From Sulfurimonas crateris (GTDB taxonomy: Bacteria; Campylobacterota; Campylobacteria; Campylobacterales; Sulfurimonadaceae), in assembly GCA_945883795.1 (NCBI GenBank), contig CAMCYC010000014.1, forward strand, positions 1 through 48,799: a stretch of 48,799 bases of DNA. The letters run 5' to 3'. Shown in pieces: positions 36,660 to 44,995 of this stretch (position 1 is the stretch's first letter; every line of letters starts with the position of its first letter). Both the position numbers and the translations under genes were made by a program. Under the pieces are notes generated by a model. That model had not been told where the DNA came from. It saw only the letters and a program-made list of their open reading frames with translations, and made no database searches.

Positions 36660-37951
36660 TAAAAACGCTCAATAAGATTAAGGTTTTGCCGTTCACTTAT
36701 CATTTGTGGAGGCAAAGCATTCATTAAACGCCACATTTCATACCAAACAGTAACTACATCTAATCGTACCCAAGCTGCAGCTTGGGTGCCTATTCTTAAC
36801 ACTGTTTCATCAGGCCATGGTTCGTTAGGATCTTCTACCACATACGCATAATAAAAACCTTTTTCATGCGAGAGTACTTCGATTTGTTTGATAACGCCCC
36901 CAAAAGTACCAAATTTTATTTCAGGCCATCCACTGATTTGGAGCGCTGGCCAACCGTAAAATTTAATCCGAACTTTTAACCCTACTTTGATAAGTGGCAT
37001 ATTAAAATCAGATACTTTTAATTTGATAGTTCGCTCTTTGACATCGGGTGCAAAATGAATTAAAGGTGTATTTTTAGCGATAAAACGGTTGGTGTCATTT
37101 TGCAAAAGTCGTACTATTGTGCCTGATGTTTTCGCTTTGATTGTAGCACTTTCATAGCGAGAGAGTGCTAGTTTGGCATTTTGTAGCGCATGTTCAATAT
37201 TTTTAATATTGTTTTTTTCTGATAAAATTTGATTTTCAAGTGCATTGATTAAATTTTTATTTTTGGCTTGAAGTTGGTTGTATTCCTCTTTTAAAATATC
37301 ACGATTATTTTTTTCTATCTCAATATCTAAATGTACTTTTTGTAACTCTAGTGTTGCTTTTGCATGGGTGTAGGCAATTTTTTCAAAATCTCGCTTTGAT
37401 TCAATCCCCTCTCCATACAAGAGTTTGACTCGATTATAATTTGCATTTTCTATCTCTTTATTTTTCTCACTAGCGATTTGTTTATATTGGAGTGATTGAA
37501 TCCTTTTTTCTAGCTGTTTTTGTTTCTCTTTATAGACTGCAACTTGTGCATCAAATTCAGTTTGAATATGATAACGACGCTCTTCTAAAGAGCTTTTTTT
37601 ATCTTGTGCATTTTGGAATCGTTGTTGTAAGATATTTTCTTGCTCACTTAATTTGTGAAGATAGTTGCTATCTAAATCAACCATATTGAGCAAAATAGTC
37701 TTGGCTTGTACTTTATCGGTTTCATTTACTTCATATTTTTCAACAAAACCATCAATAGGAGCCAAAATTTGATAATCACGCTCTTGAGGGTTGAGTGCTA
37801 TTAAGACACCACTCCCTTGAACTGTTTGTTGCCATGGCAAAAAAAGCAAAGCAATAATAATAACAACAAATATAAAACTTATCTCTAAAGCTTTTTTAAC
37901 AAAAGGGTGTAAATGAGTTTGCTCTAGGACTGTAAAACTGTATTTATCCAT
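36659..37951 (-). CDS. HlyD-type membrane fusion (adaptor) protein
   Basis: Periplasmic adaptor of tripartite exporters, 430 residues. The N-terminal cytoplasmic segment is followed by one membrane helix (ISFIFVVIIIALLFL), a lipoyl half (LAPIDGFVEKYEVNE), a long coiled coil (about 95-255) and a beta domain ending in RIGTQAAAWVRLDVVTVWYEMW. The C-terminal part resembles the family with a G-W-P-x-x-x-x-S-G-W-P motif (GWPALQISGWP). It overlaps the membrane-domain gene by 8 bp. Confidence 0.87.
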   Translation of the reverse strand: MDKYSFTVLEQTHLHPFVKKALEISFIFVVIIIALLFLPWQQTVQGSGVLIALNPQERDYQILAPIDGFVEKYEVNETDKVQAKTILLNMVDLDSNYLHKLSEQENILQQRFQNAQDKKSSLEERRYHIQTEFDAQVAVYKEKQKQLEKRIQSLQYKQIASEKNKEIENANYNRVKLLYGEGIESKRDFEKIAYTHAKATLELQKVHLDIEIEKNNRDILKEEYNQLQAKNKNLINALENQILSEKNNIKNIEHALQNAKLALSRYESATIKAKTSGTIVRLLQNDTNRFIAKNTPLIHFAPDVKERTIKLKVSDFNMPLIKVGLKVRIKFYGWPALQISGWPEIKFGTFGGVIKQIEVLSHEKGFYYAYVVEDPNEPWPDETVLRIGTQAAAWVRLDVVTVWYEMWRLMNALPPQMISERQNLNLIERF

Positions 37952-38918
37952 GTTTGATTTCTGCTAATGCGTGAGATAATTTTTCTACTTTGTAAACACC
38001 TTCAACCATATCATAGATATAATCAATTTGCTTGACAAAACTTTTGATGGCATAGGTAATGGAAACAATAACAATTTCTGCGGCAACAAATTCACCAATA
38101 GGTAAAGTGCCATGAATGACTAGATATCCTCCCATCATTAAAAAACTTGTAAAAATTAAACCCTCAATTAAAAAAGCCCAACTGAGCTGACGGATAATCA
38201 CTTTAAAAATAGCACTTCTTGCTACTACAAATTCTTGTAGATAAATATCAAATTGTGCTAAACGCTCATTTTTACTCAATAAAACTTCTGGGATATGTTG
38301 TAAATAGTAGATACTTTTATGTTTTGCATCAGAGCGGTTAATTGCAAGTTGCATCCCATTTTTACCAAATAAAATTAAAACAATGAGAAAAACAATAAAA
38401 AATACTAAGCCAAATGTAAATAGATGTACATTGAAAGCCAAAAGAAGCAATAGACTAATAGAAGTTTTAATAATCAACGAAGCTCCATCTAAAAGAAGTA
38501 TGGGAAAAATTTTTTGAATAGAAGTAATATCAAAAAAGTAGTTCATTAATTTATCAATAGAACGCTCTTCTTGTGACTCTGTCTCATTCGGATTATGTTG
38601 AGGTAAATTGACAGCCATATTTGCAATTTCAATCCCTGAGGTAATAAATATTTTTTGTTGAAATTTTTCAATGATATATTCTTTCATCACTTGTAAAAAG
38701 GTTGTCATAAAAAATATAGTGATAACAATAATACCGACAACAAACATAGAAACAGAAGTGTGAGCTAAAACACTGTTAATAATAAAAGAGGTAGCAAGTG
38801 GAATGGAAAGCACTAAAATTGCTTCAATTGCGGAGTAATAAAGAAGATAAATGATATTTTGCTTATCTTCTTTCATAATTTTCATAATACTAGCGAGTAC
38901 TTTTTGTTCTATATTCAT
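37944..38918 (-). CDS. ABC transporter transmembrane domain protein lacking the ATPase domain
   Basis: The 324-residue protein matches the type I secretion exporter (HlyB/PrtD-like) membrane domain: first helices NIIYLLYYSAIEAILVLSIPLATSFIINSV, a middle pair (LLDGASLIIKTSISLLLLLAF; FTFGLVFFIVFLIVLILF) and a last pair (LIEGLIFTSFLMMGGYLVI; GEFVAAEIVIVSI). It ends EKLSHALAEIKHG, just where the linker to the nucleotide-binding domain would begin, and no Walker A, signature or Walker B follows. The reading frame is intact and couples to HlyD by an 8-bp overlap, so it is a deliberate short form and not a truncation by mutation. Energy source unknown. Confidence 0.8.
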   Translation of the reverse strand: MNIEQKVLASIMKIMKEDKQNIIYLLYYSAIEAILVLSIPLATSFIINSVLAHTSVSMFVVGIIVITIFFMTTFLQVMKEYIIEKFQQKIFITSGIEIANMAVNLPQHNPNETESQEERSIDKLMNYFFDITSIQKIFPILLLDGASLIIKTSISLLLLLAFNVHLFTFGLVFFIVFLIVLILFGKNGMQLAINRSDAKHKSIYYLQHIPEVLLSKNERLAQFDIYLQEFVVARSAIFKVIIRQLSWAFLIEGLIFTSFLMMGGYLVIHGTLPIGEFVAAEIVIVSITYAIKSFVKQIDYIYDMVEGVYKVEKLSHALAEIKHG

Positions 38919-38943
38919 GTTGAATATTTCCTACGATTGTTAT

Positions 38944-38971
38944 TGATTTCTTATTTTTAAAAAAGAAATCA
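38944..38971 (-). promoter_or_regulatory. Dyad at the presumed transcription start of the exporter operon
   Basis: TGATTTCTT (38944-38952) and AAGAAATCA (38963-38971) form a perfect 9-bp inverted repeat with an AT loop, located between the porin stop and the exporter start. A -10-like TATGAT (minus strand, 38977-38972) lies at its upstream edge. No T-run follows on the minus strand, so it fits an operator better than a terminator. Confidence 0.4.
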
Positions 38972-39012
38972 TAACAGTCATATGGTTAATCATTGACCTT
39001 TAGAGCGTTTGT

Positions 39013-40344
39013 TTAGAAAAAGAATTGCGTTGTTAGTTTCACTCTTGTTTCGTCTGCTTTTCCAGCAACTTCACGAAGTGTTGTACCATATTCATCTTTT
39101 TGCATGCTAAGACCTGCTTTGATACTATTACCCATTAAATACCAGTTTACACCAGCAACTGTAGAGGTAAAATCATAATCTTCACCAGCCGCTGCATCTG
39201 AATATTTATCCCATGATTCATAGCGAACAAATGGTGCGATGTAGCCTAAATCTACAAAAACATATTCCGCTAAACCATACCAACCGTTTGATTTACCTGT
39301 TTCTGTTGTTCCCCATTTTTTAGCAACACCATCAAATCCAAAATATTCAGCACTCATGCTTAAGCCATGGTAATGTGCAGAAATTTCAAGGTTCACAAGT
39401 TCATGGTCTAGTGTTCCAACTGTATCACTTGTTTTAATGTTGTTTGTTTTCCAATAAGCTGCACCAAGTGTAAAGTGTTGCCCTTGTCCAAAATAAGTTT
39501 CAGTTACCTCTTTTTCTTCCCAGCCACTAAATGGAGATAGTTTTACTTTACCACCGTAAAAGAAGTCTTGAGATTCTACTTTTGCAGGAGTTTTTGCATC
39601 CGTAATTTTTTTACCAGTTGCATCAACAAGACCACTTTCTTGTACACCATCTCCCATTGCTACTTGATAATGTACTTTTTTATTCCAATCACCAAACATT
39701 TGAGCATTTGTACCACGACGATTTTGTGTGATGTATTGTGCAGCTTCATCTGCAATATGAGGTCTATCATAATGAACAGTTAATGCAGATTTAGAAGTTT
39801 CTGTACGAGAAACATCAATTTTTGCACGGAAAAGTTTAAAGTTTACAAGTGAAGTATCAAAAGGTTTTTTAATTTGAACATACGCATCACCAACATTAAA
39901 AGCTCCTTCTCCAGCTTGTTCGTAGTTTGCTTTATCATTTCTTACATCCATAACAAATGAAGTCCATTTATTAAAACCTGCTGCTACTTCAAAACGAACA
40001 CGGCGAAGATATGCATCGTTAAAATCTATATCTTTTGTATTATCAAAATAATCTTTATCTTTTGTTTCAAAAGTTCCTTGAATACGAACACCAGCTTTTA
40101 ACCACATATCAGCATTATCTTCAGCTGCAAAGTTCATGTTAATCTGAGTTTGCTTTCCTAAAAGAAATTCTGGAGATTCTTTATCAACAATGGTTATCTT
40201 TTTTGATGCCATATCTAAAGCAGTACGATTTTCTGCTGGTGTTGTAAATACTTGACCGTTTGAGTCTGTGTAAAGTTGAACATTTGCAGAAGCAACCGTA
40301 GCCATTGTTAAAGCTGTAATAGATGATAGAACTATTCTTTTCAT
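39013..40344 (-). CDS. Phosphate-selective porin, OprO/OprP-like
   Basis: Outer membrane beta-barrel porin of 443 residues with a signal peptide (RIVLSSITALTMATVASA) and a terminal Phe (TTQFFF) needed for assembly. The pattern of strands (LRRVRFEVAAGFNKWTSFVMDVRN, FKLFRAKIDVSRT, FTLGAAYWKTN, LEISAHYHG) fits the OprO/OprP group, which moves phosphate or pyrophosphate across the outer membrane. The promoter carries the same direct-repeat box as pstS and pstC, so phosphate regulation is supported. No ABC or sensory gene in the porin unit itself. Confidence 0.75.
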   Translation of the reverse strand: MKRIVLSSITALTMATVASANVQLYTDSNGQVFTTPAENRTALDMASKKITIVDKESPEFLLGKQTQINMNFAAEDNADMWLKAGVRIQGTFETKDKDYFDNTKDIDFNDAYLRRVRFEVAAGFNKWTSFVMDVRNDKANYEQAGEGAFNVGDAYVQIKKPFDTSLVNFKLFRAKIDVSRTETSKSALTVHYDRPHIADEAAQYITQNRRGTNAQMFGDWNKKVHYQVAMGDGVQESGLVDATGKKITDAKTPAKVESQDFFYGGKVKLSPFSGWEEKEVTETYFGQGQHFTLGAAYWKTNNIKTSDTVGTLDHELVNLEISAHYHGLSMSAEYFGFDGVAKKWGTTETGKSNGWYGLAEYVFVDLGYIAPFVRYESWDKYSDAAAGEDYDFTSTVAGVNWYLMGNSIKAGLSMQKDEYGTTLREVAGKADETRVKLTTQFFF

Positions 40345-40378
40345 GATGTTTAATTTCCTTTGTTGTTTTTGTAAGTGA

Positions 40379-40410
40379 ATTGTAAAATAGTTTGGTTACA
40401 TAAAGATTAC
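40379..40410 (-). promoter_or_regulatory. Pho-type box and -10 element of the porin gene
   Basis: On the minus strand GTAAT (40410-40406), six bases, GTAAC (40399-40395), ten bases, then TACAAT (40384-40379). The repeats are 11 bp apart, one helical turn, as in classical Pho boxes that replace the -35 element. The start codon is about 35 bp downstream of the -10. Confidence 0.75.
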
Positions 40411-40475
40411 AAACTACTTTTATAATAATTCGTTATATTTTTGCGATTAAGATTGTAGAATAGGGGATTTTAAAT

Positions 40476-40494
40476 CTCCTCTATAAAAGAGGAG
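40476..40494 (-). terminator. Hairpin downstream of pstS
   Basis: CTCCTCT (40476-40482) and AGAGGAG (40488-40494) form a 7-bp perfect stem 16 bp past the pstS stop. A partly overlapping dyad (GATTTTAAATC, 40466-40476) follows. No strong T-run, so partial termination between pstS and the porin gene is likely. Confidence 0.6.
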
Positions 40495-40509
40495 AGCTTT
40501 GAAGAAGGA

Positions 40510-41514
40510 TTATTTAATATTAGTTGTCCAATATTCTCTAATCATTTTGATAGTATCTTCAGGAAGAGAGATATAACCTAATTTTTTAGCAGAAGCATCG
40601 CCTGTTTTGAAAGCATAATCAAAAAATTGGATAACTTTTTTGTTCATCTCTGCTTTTTCTTTTGGAAGTAAAATAAAAGTTGCAGCAACAATTGGATAAG
40701 AAGTATCACCTGGTTGTAATGTTAACATTGCATAGAAGTTATCCTCTTTTGTCCAACTTGCATATTTTGCAGCAGCTTTATAATTTGCATCTGTAGCTTT
40801 TACCCATTTACCGTTTGCAGTTTCTAAAACAGCAGCTGAAAAATGATTTTGTTCTTTAAACGCATTTTCTACATAACCAATAGAATTTGGAGTTTGTTTA
40901 ATTAAACTTGATACGCCCTCATTTCCTTTACCACCGATACCTGTTGCCCAGTTAATTGCTTTACCTGTACCATAAGTATTTTTCCAATTATCTGAACTAG
41001 CACTTAAATAATAAGTAAAGTTGTAAGTTGTTCCAGAACCGTCAGAACGGTGAGCAACTATAATTTTTTCATTTGGGAGTTTTAAATCTTTATTATCTGC
41101 TACGATTGCAGGGTCATTCCACATCGTAATTTTTCCTGCAAAAATATCTGCAACAACACTATTTTTAAGTTTTAATGTTTCATCAGCGATTCCAGCAACA
41201 TTAAATGCAATTACAATAGAACCAATAACAGCAGGGAATTGTAAGAGTTTTGCTTCTTCTAATTCTTTTGTAGTAAGAGGAGCATCACTTGCACCAAAAT
41301 CTACAACTCGTTCTGTGATTTGTTTAATACCACCACCTGAACCAATTGATTGATAATTGACAGTGTTTTTTGTATCATGCTTGTAGTTATAAGCCCAATC
41401 GTAGTAAAGTGGAGATGGGAAAGTTGCACCAGCACCATTGATTTTATCAGCAGCAAAAGATGAACTCACAGTAACTAATGCAATTAATGCAGCAGAAGCG
41501 ATTTTTTTTAGCAT
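40510..41514 (-). CDS. pstS: Phosphate ABC transporter substrate-binding protein
   Basis: High-affinity periplasmic phosphate receptor. A signal peptide ends VSSSFAAD, and the mature start INGAGATFPSPLY is diagnostic. Phosphate-binding motifs are SGGGIKQI, FGASDAPL and HRSDGSGTT. The length of 334 residues is normal. It is transcribed away from pstC-pstA-pstB-phoU, an unusual divergent order. Confidence 0.96.
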   Translation of the reverse strand: MLKKIASAALIALVTVSSSFAADKINGAGATFPSPLYYDWAYNYKHDTKNTVNYQSIGSGGGIKQITERVVDFGASDAPLTTKELEEAKLLQFPAVIGSIVIAFNVAGIADETLKLKNSVVADIFAGKITMWNDPAIVADNKDLKLPNEKIIVAHRSDGSGTTYNFTYYLSASSDNWKNTYGTGKAINWATGIGGKGNEGVSSLIKQTPNSIGYVENAFKEQNHFSAAVLETANGKWVKATDANYKAAAKYASWTKEDNFYAMLTLQPGDTSYPIVAATFILLPKEKAEMNKKVIQFFDYAFKTGDASAKKLGYISLPEDTIKMIREYWTTNIK

Positions 41515-41546
41515 TTTGTATCCTTGTAAAATTTTGAGATAGTGAA

Positions 41547-41578
41547 AGTATAAAATTGATTTGTTACAAAGTGATTAC
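41547..41578 (-). promoter_or_regulatory. Pho-type box and -10 element of pstS
   Basis: On the minus strand GTAAT (41578-41574), six bases, GTAAC (41567-41563), ten bases, then TATACT (41552-41547). The same layout as in front of the porin gene and pstC. Confidence 0.8.
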
Positions 41579-41593
41579 AAAGTATCTCTATAA

Positions 41594-41625
41594 GTAACCT
41601 ATTTGTAACAAACATTTCCTACAAT
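41594..41625 (+). promoter_or_regulatory. Pho-type box and -10 element of pstC
   Basis: GTAAC (41594-41598), six bases, GTAAC (41605-41609), ten bases, then TACAAT (41620-41625). It is divergent from the pstS site 16 bp away, so two back-to-back boxes serve the two transcription units. The GGAGAA site for the TTG start of pstC is at 41650-41655. Confidence 0.8.
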
Positions 41626-41660
41626 ATCGTAACATTTTATTAGATAAAGGAGAAAATAAA

Positions 41661-42515
41661 TTGAGTATTTTTTTAGATAAACTCTTTGCGCACAGCACGA
41701 AATTTATAGCCATTACAATTTTATTTATTGTTGCTTGGATTTTTACTGTACTTGTTGAGCATTCCATGGAATCGATTCATGCATTTGGATTTGATTTTTT
41801 AACTACAGACATTTGGGCACCTAATTTAGAAAAGTTTGGCGCACTTCCTGCAATTTATGGTTCTGTTGTATCAACATTCTTGGCAATGATTTTAGCAATA
41901 CCCCTTGCTATTGGAGTTGCGATATTTTTAAGTGAACTTGCACCCGCAAGACTTAAAACTCCAGTAGGTGTTTCTATCGAGCTTTTAGCAGCAATACCCT
42001 CTGTAATTTATGGGATGTGGGGACTTTTTTATTTTGTACCTATTATTCGTGATGCCTTTGGAGGTGTTGGTATTAGTATGCTAACTGCGGGAATTATTTT
42101 ATCTATTATGATACTTCCTTTTATGGCAGCGGTTACTCGTGATGCCATGAATACAACACCAGATATTCTTAAAGAATCAGCGTATGCTCTTGGTGGAACA
42201 AAATGGGATGTTATCAAAGATGTTATCATCCCTTACGCAAAAGCAGGCATTATTGGTTCTGTTATTTTAGCACTTGGTCGTGCTATTGGTGAAACTATGG
42301 CAGTTACTTTTGTTATGGGTAATGTACATAAAATTTCACTTGATTTGACCATGCCAGCGACTTCTATTCCAGTCGCACTTGCAAATGAGTTTACAGAAGC
42401 AGATGGGGATTTATATTATTCATCACTTTTTGAATTATCACTCATCTTGCTTGTAATAAGTTTTGCCATTATCTCTGTTGCAAAATTTTATTTCTTACGA
42501 AGAAAAAGGGATTAA
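41661..42515 (+). CDS. pstC: Phosphate ABC transporter permease PstC
   Basis: One of two membrane channel subunits of the Pst system. 284 residues with six hydrophobic helices; LEKFGALPAIYGSVVSTFLAMILA and the EAA loop ESAYALGGTKWDVIKDVIIPYAKAGI (ATPase contact) are visible, as is GRAIGETMAVTFVMGN. It starts at TTG with GGAGAA upstream. pstA follows after 2 bp. Confidence 0.95.
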   Translation: MSIFLDKLFAHSTKFIAITILFIVAWIFTVLVEHSMESIHAFGFDFLTTDIWAPNLEKFGALPAIYGSVVSTFLAMILAIPLAIGVAIFLSELAPARLKTPVGVSIELLAAIPSVIYGMWGLFYFVPIIRDAFGGVGISMLTAGIILSIMILPFMAAVTRDAMNTTPDILKESAYALGGTKWDVIKDVIIPYAKAGIIGSVILALGRAIGETMAVTFVMGNVHKISLDLTMPATSIPVALANEFTEADGDLYYSSLFELSLILLVISFAIISVAKFYFLRRKRD

Positions 42516-42517
42516 TT

Positions 42518-43360
42518 ATGACTCATACTCATAAAAGAATAATTATAAATAGAATTGTAATGAGCCTCTCAAGTCTTTCCGCACTTATTGGCATGGGCTT
42601 TTTATTTTGGATTTTGGGAGTTTTAATTTACAATGGTGTAGATGCACTTAATTGGAATATTTTTCTCAATGAAGGTGCGCCTCCGGGACATGAGGATGGT
42701 GGATTAAAACATGCATTGATTGGTCAACTTTATATTGTGGGTGTTGCAACACTTGCAGGTGTTCCTCTTGGAGTACTCGCAGGAACATATCTGAGTGAAT
42801 ATGGGCAAAAATCAAAACTTGCTGAAACTATTCGTGATATTTCAGACATCATGATGAGCGCTCCGAGTATTGTAATTGGTGCGTTTGTATATGCTGTTGT
42901 AGTTATGCCTATGGGACATTTTAGCGGTTGGGCGGGTTCTATCGCTTTGACTATTATCATGTTACCAATTATTCTGAGAACTACCGATGACATGCTTCAT
43001 CTTGTACCTTCAACTTTGCGTGAAGCAGCTTTTGCTCTTGGCGCTCCAAAGTATAAAGTTATTATTCAAGTGGTTTATCGTGGTGCAAAAGCAGGGATAT
43101 TAACAGGTGTGTTACTTGGAATTGCTAGAGTAGCTGGAGAAACTGCACCTTTGCTTTTTACTTCATTTAATGATAACTTTTTAAATACAAACATGAATGA
43201 ATCTATGGCTTCACTCACCGTTACGATGTTCAACTATGCAACTTCTCCGTATGAAGATTGGCAAAAACTTGGGTGGGCAGCTGCGTTTATACTCAGTATG
43301 TTTATTTTAAGTCTCAATATTGTGGGACGACTATTTTTACTAAAAAAGAAAGGCAGATAA
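42518..43360 (+). CDS. pstA: Phosphate ABC transporter permease PstA
   Basis: Second channel subunit of the Pst system, 280 residues and six helices. Motifs include GGLKHALIGQLYIVGVATLAGVPLGVLAGTYLSEYG, SDIMMSAPSIVIGAFVYA and the EAA loop REAAFALGAPKYKVIIQVVYRGAKAGI, then ARVAGETAPLLFT. pstB follows after 3 bp. Confidence 0.95.
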   Translation: MTHTHKRIIINRIVMSLSSLSALIGMGFLFWILGVLIYNGVDALNWNIFLNEGAPPGHEDGGLKHALIGQLYIVGVATLAGVPLGVLAGTYLSEYGQKSKLAETIRDISDIMMSAPSIVIGAFVYAVVVMPMGHFSGWAGSIALTIIMLPIILRTTDDMLHLVPSTLREAAFALGAPKYKVIIQVVYRGAKAGILTGVLLGIARVAGETAPLLFTSFNDNFLNTNMNESMASLTVTMFNYATSPYEDWQKLGWAAAFILSMFILSLNIVGRLFLLKKKGR

Positions 43361-43363
43361 AAT

Positions 43364-44149
43364 ATGGCAACAATCATAGATATAAAAGAAGAAATAGCAT
43401 TACAAGTAAAAGATTTTGAGTATACTTATGCGGGAGCTGATGCGCCAAGTGTAAAAAAACTAAACATGCCTATTGCAAAAAATAGTATTACGGCACTTAT
43501 TGGACCATCAGGTTGTGGAAAAACTACACTTTTAAGAAGTTTTAACCGTATGCATGATTTATATCCAGGAAACAAGTATGCTGGAGAAATTTTATTTAAA
43601 AATAGAAATATTTTAGATAAAAATGAAGATTTAATCCATTTACGAACACAAATAGGGATGATTTTTCAAAAACCTACAGCTTTCCCTATGAGCATTTTTG
43701 ATAATGTTGCGTATGGACTTAGACTTCAGGGGATAAAAAATAAAACGGAACTTCAAGATAGAGTAGAAAAATCACTTCAAAATGCTGCTATTTGGAAAGA
43801 GGTAAAAGATAGACTCAAACATGATGCAAATGGTCTCTCAGGTGGACAACAACAAAGACTTTGTATTGCAAGAGCGATAGCTGTTGAGCCTGAGGTTTTG
43901 CTTTTTGATGAGCCAACTTCTGCACTTGACCCAATCTCAACTGCAGGTATTGAGGAGTTGGTCGTAGAACTTAAAGAAAAAGTTTCAATTATCATAGTAA
44001 CGCACAACATGCAACAAGCTGCACGAGTAAGCGATTATACGGGTTTCATGTATCTTGGTGAGCTTATAGAACTTGGTGTTACTGAAAACATGTTTGTTAC
44101 ACCAACTGAAAAATTAACGGAAGAATATATCACTGGAAAATTTGGTTGA
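43364..44149 (+). CDS. pstB: Phosphate ABC transporter ATP-binding protein
   Basis: Energises phosphate import through PstC and PstA. Walker A is GPSGCGKTT (47-55), Q-loop [11 protein letters not shown], signature [14 protein letters not shown], Walker [13 protein letters not shown] and switch His in [10 protein letters not shown]. 261 residues. It is the only ABC ATPase in this window. Confidence 0.97.
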   Translation: MATIIDIKEEIALQVKDFEYTYAGADAPSVKKLNMPIAKNSITALIGPSGCGKTTLLRSFNRMHDLYPGNKYAGEILFKNRNILDKNEDLIHLRTQIGMIFQKPTAFPMSIFDNVAYGLRLQGIKNKTELQDRVEKSLQNAAIWKEVKDRLKHDANGLSGGQQQRLCIARAIAVEPEVLLFDEPTSALDPISTAGIEELVVELKEKVSIIIVTHNMQQAARVSDYTGFMYLGELIELGVTENMFVTPTEKLTEEYITGKFG

Positions 44150-44195
44150 TTTGTTCTAATCAAATGAGAGTTTTAAAATTAAGGAGAAAAAAAGT

Positions 44196-44867
44196 ATGTC
44201 GGTAAAGTACAACAAACAAACGGAAGATATTAAAGCAAAGATGGTATCTCTTTTAGAAGATATTACAAATTCTAGCAAAATATCGTTAGATGCGTATATT
44301 GCAAAAGATTTAGGAATATTTGGAGATGCTCAAGAAAAGCTAAAAAATATACAAGCACGAGCTGATTTGATTGATAATGAAATAATCAAAACTTTTGCAC
44401 TTTATGGTCCAGAAGCAACGGAACTTCGCACATTGGTTGTTTATTTAAAAATGACAAATGAGATAGTTCGTATAGGTGAGGGAATCAAAAAATATGCAAG
44501 AAGAATGCAAGAACATTCCCAAAGTGATTGTAAATTAGAAGAACTTAATGGCACAATTATTCAACTTCATAAAAGCACTATTAATGCACTTGATTATATT
44601 TTGGAATGTTTCAAAAATATAAACAATTGTTCAGTGGATGACTTTTTTAGAAAAGTGATGGTTGAAGAGAGTAAAAATGATGACTTTTTCTCAATTCTTG
44701 AAAAAGATATTATGAGTATTATTATAAGAGAAAAAGAACTTGCAACAGAATATGTAAGAATATTAGGAACACTTCGCAAACTTGAACGCTCATGTGACAG
44801 GTCTGTAAATATTGCTAATTTACTCCTCTATGCAAAAAATGGTGGCGATATTAATTTCCACAGTTAA
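44196..44867 (+). CDS. phoU: PhoU-like protein
   Basis: The 223-residue helical protein corresponds to PhoU, which links Pst activity to a phosphate-sensing kinase and limits uptake. Two PhoU-type three-helix repeats are recognisable (ATELRTLVVYLKMTNEIVRIGEGIKKYARR and YVRILGTLRKLERSCDRSVNIANLLL), each with the E(D)xxxD-like acidic face. A ribosome binding site (AAGGAG) precedes it, and it lies 46 bp after pstB. Confidence is lower for orthology than for the fold. Confidence 0.85.
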   Translation: MSVKYNKQTEDIKAKMVSLLEDITNSSKISLDAYIAKDLGIFGDAQEKLKNIQARADLIDNEIIKTFALYGPEATELRTLVVYLKMTNEIVRIGEGIKKYARRMQEHSQSDCKLEELNGTIIQLHKSTINALDYILECFKNINNCSVDDFFRKVMVEESKNDDFFSILEKDIMSIIIREKELATEYVRILGTLRKLERSCDRSVNIANLLLYAKNGGDINFHS

Positions 44868-44928
44868 AAATCTTTCAAAGAATACAACTTTTAGAAACAA
44901 ATCCTAAATATGATTAATTTTTACTCAT

Positions 44929-44954
44929 ATTTAAGGGTTTTATTCCCCTTAAAT
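44929..44954. promoter_or_regulatory. Dyad over the glnA promoter
   Basis: ATTTAAGGG (44929-44937) and CCCTTAAAT (44946-44954) are perfect 9-bp arms around an 8-base spacer. A -10 element TATACT sits at 44959-44964, so the dyad covers the -35 region. No T-run follows, arguing for an operator; a weak terminator of the pst operon is the alternative. Confidence 0.5.
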
Positions 44955-44995
44955 CAGATATACTAACCTCTTAAATTACAACTCAGGAGATAAGA

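Noticed and set aside
36659-38918. Complete type I secretion system
   Set aside because: The ATPase domain is absent and no RTX-like or other substrate gene is nearby, so I do not call it a secretion system proper.
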